Origin: an uncultured bacterium
Lineage (GTDB): Bacteria; Cyanobacteriota; Vampirovibrionia; Gastranaerophilales; Gastranaerophilaceae
DNA: 11,257 nucleotides
NCBI GenBank assembly: GCA_946183815.1
Contig: CAMHDG010000022.1
Location: 1-11,257, forward strand
Direction of reading: 5' to 3'
The translations under genes and the position numbers were made by a program. Shown here in pieces: positions 5,753 to 11,257 of this stretch (position 1 is the stretch's first letter; each line of letters opens with the position of its first letter). The notes below the pieces were generated by a model, which did not search any database, was not told the origin of the DNA, and worked only from the letters and a program-made list of their open reading frames with translations.

Positions 5753-7099
5753 ATGGTTTCAAATTATGCAGAGTATGTAGAAAATATAAGAATGAAGGTA
5801 AAAAATCGGCTTGATAATACAAGACTTTATACCTTCAAGGGTACAGTATCAAAACTGCTGGGGTTAACCGTTGAGGTTAAGTTGCCGGGGTTGAAAATAG
5901 GTGATTTATGCTATATTGAAACAAATGACGGACAAAAGAAGCCTGCTGAGGTTGCTGCCTTTAAAGGTGAAATTGCTCAATTATTATTGCTGTTAGACGG
6001 TGCCGGTATAGGTCAGGGCAGTTTGGTTGAAACAACGGGGAATCCTATTTGTATTCCTGTTGGAGATTTTCTTTTGGGCAGGTTGATTAACCCTATGGGT
6101 GAACCGATAGATGGAAAGCCTCTTAACACAGATGGTGCTCTGTGGCGAAATATAGAAGGCCCACCACCTGGGCCGTTTGAAAGACCTATTATTACAGAGA
6201 TGTTCTCGACAGGTGTCCGAGCAATAGACGGTTGTATGACAATGGGTTGCGGACAGCGTTTAGGTTTGTTTGCAGGCTCAGGTGTAGGTAAAAGTACCTT
6301 GCTTGGTATGATTGCACGTAATTCTGATGCTGATGTTAACGTAGTTGCACTAATCGGAGAACGTGGTCGTGAGGTTAAAGAGTTTGTTGAAGACTCTCTT
6401 GGTGTTGAGGGGATGAAAAAATCAGTTCTTGTTTGTTCAACAGGTGACCAGCCCCCACTTATCAGGCAAAAGGCTTTGTTGACCGCAACGGCTGTCTGCG
6501 AATATTTTAGAGATCAGGGTAAAAAAGTTTTCTTAATGACAGATACCGTTACCCGTTGTGCTATGGCGGGTCGTGAGGTCGGTCTGTCGTTGGGTGAACC
6601 TCCTACAATGAAAGGTTATCCTCCTTCTATTTTCTCGTGGTTACAAAAGGTGCTTGAACGTGCCGGTAACAGCCCTAAAGGTTCTATTACCGCTCTATAT
6701 ACCGTACTTATGGAGGGTGATGATATTTCTGACCCTATTGTTGATATTGTGCGTGGGATTGTTGACGGTCACATTTTCTTATCAAGAAAAGTTGCTGAAT
6801 CTAACCATTATCCCGCTATTGATGTTCTTGGAAGTATTTCTCGTTTGATGTCCGCTATTGCTTCTCCGGAACATAAGTCAGCGGCGGGGAAGATGAGAGC
6901 AATGCTTTCTTTATATAGGGAAAATAAAGACTTAATTGATGTTGGGATGTATCAGCCGGGCAGTAACCCGAAACTCGATATTGCAATAGAAATGATGCCG
7001 CAAATTAATGCGTTCCTTCAGCAAAGAACATCTGACAGTGTTACAATGGAATCCACTATTCAGACATTAGTTGATATGATGGCTAATGTCGATATTTAG
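5753..7099 (+). CDS. fliI: FliI/YscN-family type III export ATPase
   Basis: Encodes 448 aa, the usual FliI size. These hexameric F1-like ATPases sit at the base of the flagellar or type III export gate and drive substrate unfolding and export. The N-terminal beta-barrel spans about 25-95. Walker A is AGSGVGKST at 174-182. The catalytic-glutamate loop is GERGREV at 202-208 (E203), and the Walker B aspartate is D264 in VFLMTDTVTR. Further family blocks are GEPPTMKGYPPSIF at 281-294, LERAG at 301-305, EGDDISDPI at 321-329 and HYPAIDVL at 352-359. GERGREVKEF and the EGDD block favour FliI/YscN over F1-alpha or beta. Several usually constant positions differ (TDTVTRCAMAGRE for the common MDSLTRFAMAQRE; L-Q-K for L-P-K). 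No flagellar neighbour is in the window, so a non-flagellar export role is possible. The start appears leaderless. Confidence 0.85.
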   Translation: MVSNYAEYVENIRMKVKNRLDNTRLYTFKGTVSKLLGLTVEVKLPGLKIGDLCYIETNDGQKKPAEVAAFKGEIAQLLLLLDGAGIGQGSLVETTGNPICIPVGDFLLGRLINPMGEPIDGKPLNTDGALWRNIEGPPPGPFERPIITEMFSTGVRAIDGCMTMGCGQRLGLFAGSGVGKSTLLGMIARNSDADVNVVALIGERGREVKEFVEDSLGVEGMKKSVLVCSTGDQPPLIRQKALLTATAVCEYFRDQGKKVFLMTDTVTRCAMAGREVGLSLGEPPTMKGYPPSIFSWLQKVLERAGNSPKGSITALYTVLMEGDDISDPIVDIVRGIVDGHIFLSRKVAESNHYPAIDVLGSISRLMSAIASPEHKSAAGKMRAMLSLYRENKDLIDVGMYQPGSNPKLDIAIEMMPQINAFLQQRTSDSVTMESTIQTLVDMMANVDI

Positions 7100-7152
7100 T
7101 ATTTAATAGTGAATAGATGTTCCGTTATTGGTTTTGTTTTTTTTTATTTTAT

Positions 7153-7761
7153 CTATTTATTTGTTGAATTATGCAGGTTTTCCCAAAGAACTTTGAAGAA
7201 GTTTGGTTTTGTCGGATTGTTTGGTCTTATCATTCCAAATGATAAGATTGGTACAATGTATTTTGCCCCAGGTTTTTCGTAATATGGTATTCTTGCAGGG
7301 TTATAGATAGTTTCTTTGTTAGAATAGTCTGCATAATATTCATCATAAAGAAAACCCTTTTGCCAGTTAGGTTTTTTACGTTTTTTTAAATCTTTTTCAG
7401 GAATATCAAAACGCTGTTTTTCTACCTCTGTAGAGGTTTTATTATCCCAGCGGTAATAGTCTATGTTTCTCTTTTGTCCTAATTCTTTCGTATCAGCCTC
7501 TCTAAATCTGGTAGAGGTCAACAGGCGTGAATCTTCATATAAATGGTTATCTATTAGGGTTGCTTTTACTCTGTCAATAACGGTTTTGCTATCGTGAAAA
7601 TCATCAAGAGTATGACCATGACGGGTATATATCATATTTATTTCTGTGTTAGGTGTTCCTTTTGGGTTTTTTAATAATTCATAACCTTCTTTTCTTTTTT
7701 GCATCGCATATTTTGCCATTCTAACCTGTTCAGGCGATAGTCCTAAAATTTTCCCTATCAT
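7153..7761 (-). CDS. Conserved-looking hypothetical protein, basic, 202 aa
   Basis: I do not recognise a family. The start is the ATG at 7759-7761, because GGGGAG (complement of 7767-7772) lies 5 nt upstream; the longer frame would begin at a TTG (7786-7788) that coincides with the predicted transcription start. The protein is soluble by eye: no signal peptide or clear membrane helix. A short N-terminal helix (GLSPEQVRMAKYAMQKRKEG near 7-26) is followed by polar, Lys/Asp/Tyr-rich sequence, a basic patch (DLKKRKKPNWQKG near 123-135) and a Tyr-rich stretch near 137-160. It is convergent with the FliI-like gene; no clear terminator hairpin is seen between them, only a T-rich tract. It is divergent from the 7875 gene with back-to-back promoters, which hints at shared control. 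Confidence 0.65.
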   Translation of the reverse strand: MIGKILGLSPEQVRMAKYAMQKRKEGYELLKNPKGTPNTEINMIYTRHGHTLDDFHDSKTVIDRVKATLIDNHLYEDSRLLTSTRFREADTKELGQKRNIDYYRWDNKTSTEVEKQRFDIPEKDLKKRKKPNWQKGFLYDEYYADYSNKETIYNPARIPYYEKPGAKYIVPILSFGMIRPNNPTKPNFFKVLWENLHNSTNK

Positions 7762-7792
7762 AATTGCTCCCCGTAAATTGATTTGCAAAACG

Positions 7793-7821
7793 ATTTTATA
7801 AAAAACAGGCTATAATGTCAA
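7793..7821 (-). promoter_or_regulatory. Consensus-like promoter of the 7153-7761 gene
   Basis: Minus strand TTGACA (7821-7816), a 17-bp spacer, then TAAAAT (7798-7793). This is the best -35 in the window. The predicted +1 is about 7786, giving a 25-nt leader with the GGGGAG Shine-Dalgarno. Confidence 0.7.
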
Positions 7822-7844
7822 TTTAATTGAGTTTGTGATAAGAT
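7811..7844 (+). promoter_or_regulatory. Candidate promoters of the 7875-8585 gene
   Basis: Two -10 candidates are present: TATAAT at 7811-7816, which overlaps the -35 of the opposing promoter by one base, and an extended -10 TG-A-TAAGAT at 7836-7844 predicting +1 near 7851. The second shares the 11-mer GTGATAAGATA with the FliI-like gene's promoter. Confidence 0.45.
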
Positions 7845-7874
7845 AGTCGTGTTTAAATAATTAGGGAAATAAAA

Positions 7875-8585
7875 ATGCGAATAGAAAATAATGTTTCAAC
7901 AAGACCGACATATACGGCAAATGTGGCAAAAACAAAGGTTCTAACTGATGCTATGGGGTATATGGAAAAATATTCTGATGCAAAAGGTGATTGGTACAAT
8001 ACGGCACAAGATTTGAAATTGACAAAAAAGATAATAAAAGCGTTTAAAAAGCACCCTTCTCCTGAAACAGTTATGATAGGTGAAACTTTTAGATACGGCG
8101 AATTGTTTAATGCAAGAGGGGTAATAAGTTCAAGCAAGGCAACATTAATTGATACAGAACCTGCAAGAAGTGACAGTATTGCTCATGTTATGAACATTAT
8201 GAGAAGAATTATTGACCCTGAAAATAAGAAGTCATTTAACAAACTTATGGGAGAAGAATATTCAAAAGATTATCAGCCTTGGTGGGATAAAAATATTAAA
8301 CCTATCTGGGCTGATGTGAGTGAAAGATTTAGAGAGAGCACCTTTTTTGAAGGAAACCATGACAAGCAGTTTAATCGTGATTTTAATGCCCAGTCCGGTG
8401 AAAAAACCAATGTTACAAAAACATTAATAGAGGGTATGTTTGCTCATTATAATAAAAAACCTCCTGTTGAAGAAACAACTCAGGAACTGGGAAAAAGTGT
8501 GCGAACATCCCAAGAGGTGCAACCCGATAAATACCAGAAAATCGGCGATGGAATCGCCAACTTTTTAAGAAAAGTTTTCGGATAG
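7875..8585 (+). CDS. Hypothetical protein, 236 aa
   Basis: I do not recognise a family. The ATG follows an AGGGA Shine-Dalgarno-like stretch (near 7863-7867) and two promoter candidates. The protein is soluble and charged. It has a low-complexity polar N-terminus (NNVSTRPTYTANV near 5-17), a Lys-rich helical part (LKLTKKIIKAFKKHPS near 47-62), a Trp-rich centre (YQPWWDKNIKPIW near 133-145), a polar linker near 190-222, and an amphipathic C-terminal helix (IGDGIANFLRKVFG at the end). There is no signal peptide or membrane span. It is expressed divergently from the 7153-7761 gene and is followed after about 75 bp by tRNA-Ser, which has its own promoter. A role cannot be assigned. Confidence 0.65.
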   Translation: MRIENNVSTRPTYTANVAKTKVLTDAMGYMEKYSDAKGDWYNTAQDLKLTKKIIKAFKKHPSPETVMIGETFRYGELFNARGVISSSKATLIDTEPARSDSIAHVMNIMRRIIDPENKKSFNKLMGEEYSKDYQPWWDKNIKPIWADVSERFRESTFFEGNHDKQFNRDFNAQSGEKTNVTKTLIEGMFAHYNKKPPVEETTQELGKSVRTSQEVQPDKYQKIGDGIANFLRKVFG

Positions 8586-8607
8586 AAAATTTCAAGAAAA
8601 TTTCTGC

Positions 8608-8636
8608 TTTACAATTAAATATGTTTCTATTACAAT
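8608..8636 (+). promoter_or_regulatory. Sigma-70 promoter of tRNA-Ser
   Basis: TTTACA (8608-8613), exactly 17 bp, then TACAAT (8631-8636). The predicted +1 is about 8643, 18 nt ahead of the mature tRNA. Confidence 0.7.
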
Positions 8637-8660
8637 ATGAAATATCCAAACAACGAACAT

Positions 8661-8750
8661 GGAGGAATGCCAGAGTGGTTGATTGGAGCAGTCTTGAAAA
8701 CTGTCGTACCTTCACGGGTACCTAGGGTTCGAATCCCTATTCCTCCTCCA
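8661..8750 (+). tRNA. tRNA-Ser (anticodon UGA), long variable arm, CCA encoded
   Basis: The acceptor stem GGAGGAA (8661-8667) pairs perfectly with TTCCTCC (8740-8746). The anticodon stem GCAGT/ACTGT encloses CTTGAAA, giving anticodon TGA at 8695-8697, which reads UCA and other UCN serine codons. A long variable arm (GTACC 8706-8710 with GGTAC 8717-8721) is typical of class II tRNA-Ser. The T arm is TAGGG-TTCGAAT-CCCTA at 8723-8739, and CCA is encoded at 8748-8750. The discriminator base is T (8747), whereas most bacterial tRNA-Ser carry G73, so this is a mild oddity. It has its own promoter upstream and an intrinsic terminator directly downstream. Confidence 0.97.
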
Positions 8751-8753
8751 TTT

Positions 8754-8781
8754 AAGACCATCAAAACCGATGGTCTTTTTT
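8754..8781 (+). terminator. Intrinsic terminator of tRNA-Ser
   Basis: A nine-pair stem (8754-8762 with 8769-8777, core AGACCATC/GATGGTCT) with an AAAACC loop, followed by a T run to 8781. It begins 4 nt after the encoded CCA. Confidence 0.9.
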
Positions 8782-9087
8782 GTTGCTGTAAAGATGTATT
8801 AAATGGTGCAGATTGCAATTTTCAGACAGTTTGCAATTTTTGTAAAGCCCGCTCATATCAAAGGTTTTGGTGGTCGGAATTGGTTTGACTAGAATAAAGC
8901 AAACTGCTCACTCTTGCACTTTTTCTTTATTTTAACTGCTCGCAATTTCACTTGATTTGACAAGGGTTTTCAGAATTTTTAATCAGTTTGCAAATTTTGG
9001 GATTTTTGAGATTTTGTTTTTGAGTAAAATTTTATAAAAATTTATTGTTTTTCATTATCAATAAAAAATGCATTTAATAAATCTGCG
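8782..9087. other. Gene-free gap between tRNA-Ser and hsdR
   Basis: 306 bp at a convergent junction. It contains only short direct repeats: TTGCAATTTT at 8813 and 8831 (18 bp apart), CAGTTTGCAA at 8827 and 8984, and AACTGCTC at 8902 and 8934. No open frame, no copy of the tRNA 3' end and no strong terminator for hsdR is evident. An AT-only hairpin near 9026-9045 is unconvincing. Confidence 0.6.
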
Positions 9088-11257
9088 TTATTTATCTGAT
9101 TTGTTTCTTAACTCGTTATACAGATCAGCCAACAATAATTCTTTTAGGAATTTGAGTTTATCTGCATTTTCAAATAGTCCTTTGAAGAAACTGTCATTTT
9201 CTTCATATCTGTTCATTGCTATATTATCAAATCGTTTATCTGATAATGCATTAAATACAGTTTTATTTCCGGTCTTTGCCGAATTTACTATTTGTGGATC
9301 TTTCATCATATCCGCTTTTAATTGGGCTAATACTTTATCCTGCTCTGTAAAACTTGTTCCGAATTTCTTATTAAATTTATCAATAATTTCAGACAAAGTA
9401 TCTTTTTCTTTGTTTGAACCTGCTGCACCACCATCTTTTACAGGAGGAATAAGTCCTTCAGAGTTTTCTAATGTAATTTTACCTTCTGCTGTTTTTTGCA
9501 ATTTGTAATACTCAAGTAATAAAACATCATTAAGATTTACTTTTTCTCCGCCATCTTTAGGCAAGACCTTTGATAAAAACTTTGTGAATACATAAAGTTT
9601 TTGCATATCTTTATCAAACATACGACAAACCTGTATTACAAAAGAATAAGTCCTATTAAATGAATGTAATAATGATTTAAATTCATCTTTCTTTTTGTCT
9701 TCTAATACTTCATATCTTTGAAGTGCAGGAGTTAGTAAAGATGATAACATATCAAGTGTCGGGTTTGTTTTTTGATAGAACTTTTTAGCAAAATTTTCCA
9801 CTTCGTTTTGCTGATATACGTGGAAATCTTCTAATTGTCGTTTCAAGGAGTAAACTAAATTAGGATCTGTTTCTTCTTCAAGAACTGTTGTTTCGTAGAA
9901 TGGTTGGAATGATTTTTGAATTTCTTCTTGAGTATTTGCAAAATCAAGAACAAATGTATCTTCTTTTCCTTTCATTGTACGATTCAATCTTGATAATGTT
10001 TGTACGGCTTTTACACCATTTAACTTTTTATCTACGAACATTGTGTGTAATAATGGCTCGTCAAACCCTGTCTGATATTTTTCAGCAACAATAAGCATAT
10101 CAAAATCATCGTGGAAGGCTTTTTTAAGTTGGTTTTCCTTTATACCGTTAATTTTTTCTTCTGTCCAATCTTTTCCATCATCTGTAACAGTACCTGAAAA
10201 TGCAACTAATACATCTAAATCACTGTAATTGTGTTCTTCAATGTATCTTTTGAACTCAAATAAGTATCTTACTGCGTGTAATCTTGATGCCGTAACTACC
10301 ATTGCTTTTGCTCTGCCGTCAATTTTATTTTTTGTAATATCTCTAAAGTGTTCAATTATGATGGCAGTTTTTTGTGCAATGTTGTGAGGGTGCAGACTTT
10401 CAAACCTTGAAACTGCTCTTTTATAGTATTGTTTATAAGTTGTATAATTTTGAAGAACATCTAAAATAAAGCCTTCTTCAATAGCTTGCCTCATTGAATA
10501 AATATGAAATGCTCTGTAATTTCCGTTTTCTTGCTTTTCGCCGAATAGTTGAAGTGTCTTATTTTTAGGTGTTGCCGTAAAAGCAAAGAATGATAAGTTT
10601 TTATGCATGCCATGAGTGGATAATTCTTTTACCAAATTATCTTCGTAATCTTCTGTTTTGCTTTCTTCTTCGGCTTCTTCACGAGCATATTGTTCCAAAA
10701 CTTCTTCACTATCACCCAAAGCAACTTTCAATTTCTTTGCGGCTTGTCCTGTTTGAGAGGAATGGGCTTCATCCACTATTACTGCGTATCTTTTGCCTGT
10801 TGCTTCAACATCCTGATAAATATATGGGAATTTTTGCAAAGTTGTTATAATAATTTTTGCTCCGTCATTAAGTGCTTGTTTTAAGCCCGCCGAACCGTCT
10901 TTTACAGGTCTTACGACACCATCAACGTGGTCGAATTGATAAATCGTATCTTGTAATTGACTATCAAGAATTTTTCTATCTGTTACAACAATTACTGAAT
11001 TAAAAATAACTTCGTCATTTTTGTCGTGCAAACTTTGTAAACGGTGAGCAAGCCAAGCAATAGAATTTGATTTTCCACTTCCGGCACTATGTTGTATCAA
11101 ATAATTTTTACCGCTTCCGTTTTCTTTAACATCAGCGAGTAATTTTGTTACAACATCTAATTGGTGATAACGAGGGAAAATCATTGTTTCTTTTTTGCCT
11201 GTTATCTTACCGTCTTTGTCTTTTATATCTTCAACTTTTAAGTGCATATATTTGTGT
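9088..11257 (-). CDS. hsdR: Type I restriction enzyme HsdR subunit, partial (N-terminus beyond window)
   Basis: HsdR is the DNA-translocating and cleaving subunit of type I restriction-modification complexes. The frame stays open to the window edge past the Met at 11247, and the N-terminal RecB-like nuclease domain typical of roughly 1000-residue HsdR proteins is missing, so that Met is internal. Counting from it: a Q-motif-like FPRYHQ at about 24-29, Walker A SAGSGKS at 54-60, DEAH box VIVDEAH at 156-162, motif III FTATP at 223-227, motif V region EKYQTGFDEP at 389-398, and motif VI QTLSRLNR at 416-423. A helical C-terminal domain follows (about 450-719), used in such enzymes to contact the HsdM/HsdS core. 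Partner genes hsdM and hsdS would lie beyond the window. The gene ends convergent to tRNA-Ser across a gene-free gap. Confidence 0.92.
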   Translation of the reverse strand, partial: HKYMHLKVEDIKDKDGKITGKKETMIFPRYHQLDVVTKLLADVKENGSGKNYLIQHSAGSGKSNSIAWLAHRLQSLHDKNDEVIFNSVIVVTDRKILDSQLQDTIYQFDHVDGVVRPVKDGSAGLKQALNDGAKIIITTLQKFPYIYQDVEATGKRYAVIVDEAHSSQTGQAAKKLKVALGDSEEVLEQYAREEAEEESKTEDYEDNLVKELSTHGMHKNLSFFAFTATPKNKTLQLFGEKQENGNYRAFHIYSMRQAIEEGFILDVLQNYTTYKQYYKRAVSRFESLHPHNIAQKTAIIIEHFRDITKNKIDGRAKAMVVTASRLHAVRYLFEFKRYIEEHNYSDLDVLVAFSGTVTDDGKDWTEEKINGIKENQLKKAFHDDFDMLIVAEKYQTGFDEPLLHTMFVDKKLNGVKAVQTLSRLNRTMKGKEDTFVLDFANTQEEIQKSFQPFYETTVLEEETDPNLVYSLKRQLEDFHVYQQNEVENFAKKFYQKTNPTLDMLSSLLTPALQRYEVLEDKKKDEFKSLLHSFNRTYSFVIQVCRMFDKDMQKLYVFTKFLSKVLPKDGGEKVNLNDVLLLEYYKLQKTAEGKITLENSEGLIPPVKDGGAAGSNKEKDTLSEIIDKFNKKFGTSFTEQDKVLAQLKADMMKDPQIVNSAKTGNKTVFNALSDKRFDNIAMNRYEENDSFFKGLFENADKLKFLKELLLADLYNELRNKSDK

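Noticed and set aside
5753..7099. F1 ATP synthase alpha or beta subunit
   Set aside because: GERGREV, EGDD and the isolated gene context fit FliI/YscN better, and no other atp genes are nearby.
7105..7116. Remnant of the heptamer repeat (AATAGTGAATAG) after the FliI-like gene
   Set aside because: Only 12 nt match the left arm, with no partner arm; chance in AT-rich sequence is likely.
7100..7152. Intrinsic terminator between the FliI-like gene and the convergent hypothetical gene
   Set aside because: There is a long T-rich run but no stable hairpin before it on either strand.
8637..8888. 83-codon plus-strand open frame across the tRNA
   Set aside because: It runs through the mature tRNA-Ser and its terminator and is explained by them.
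9068..9508. 146-codon plus-strand open frame
   Set aside because: Antisense shadow of the hsdR 3' end; no ribosome binding site and composition follows the opposite strand's codons.
11245..11247. ATG as the start of hsdR
   Set aside because: The frame is open to the window edge and the expected N-terminal nuclease domain is absent, so this is an internal Met.

Overview
AT-rich bacterial chromosome fragment. The best guess at origin is a gut-type Vampirovibrionia (Melainabacteria, Gastranaerophilales), the non-photosynthetic sister group of Cyanobacteria. This is inference from gene content: an AAA ATPase fused to a C-terminal R3H domain (the cyanobacterial/plastid Ycf45-like family), heptanucleotide tandem repeats, TPR proteins fused to a GT9-like glycosyltransferase, and a stand-alone FliI-type ATPase. 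No 16S rRNA or lineage-defining marker is present, so the assignment is moderate.

Layout. 1-313 is a non-coding nest of inverted repeats that overlaps the stop codon of the first gene. 311-1921 (-) encodes the R3H/AAA ATPase. 1922-2244 is a divergent promoter region. 2245-5245 (+) is a three-gene operon: two small TPR proteins that look like tandem paralogues, then a TPR-glycosyltransferase, closed by a strong bidirectional terminator at 5249-5280. 5298-5564 (-) is rpsT (ribosomal protein S20). 5671-5713 holds a second copy of the perfect palindrome seen at 47-87. 5753-7099 (+) is a FliI-like ATPase. 7153-7761 (-) and 7875-8585 (+) are two unrecognised genes fired from back-to-back promoters. 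8661-8750 (+) is tRNA-Ser(UGA) with its own promoter and terminator. After a gene-free gap, 9088-11257 (-) is the motor and C-terminal part of a type I restriction HsdR subunit that runs off the window edge.

How it fits together. Most of the window looks like ordinary chromosome (translation genes plus a likely surface or flagellum-related set: FliI-like ATPase, TPR proteins, glycosyltransferase). The tRNA-Ser marks a plausible boundary to an accessory restriction-modification locus. Regulation is unusually readable. Several genes have extended -10 (TGn-TAnnAT) promoters, and two of these place the predicted +1 exactly on the A of the ATG with no Shine-Dalgarno, suggesting leaderless mRNAs. 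Other genes (rpsT, the second TPR gene, the 7153-7761 gene) have clear Shine-Dalgarno sequences. I see no obviously new defence or mobile system. The most unusual items are the modular hairpin element, the TPR/glycosyltransferase operon with its altered active-site-region motif, and the divergent hypothetical pair.
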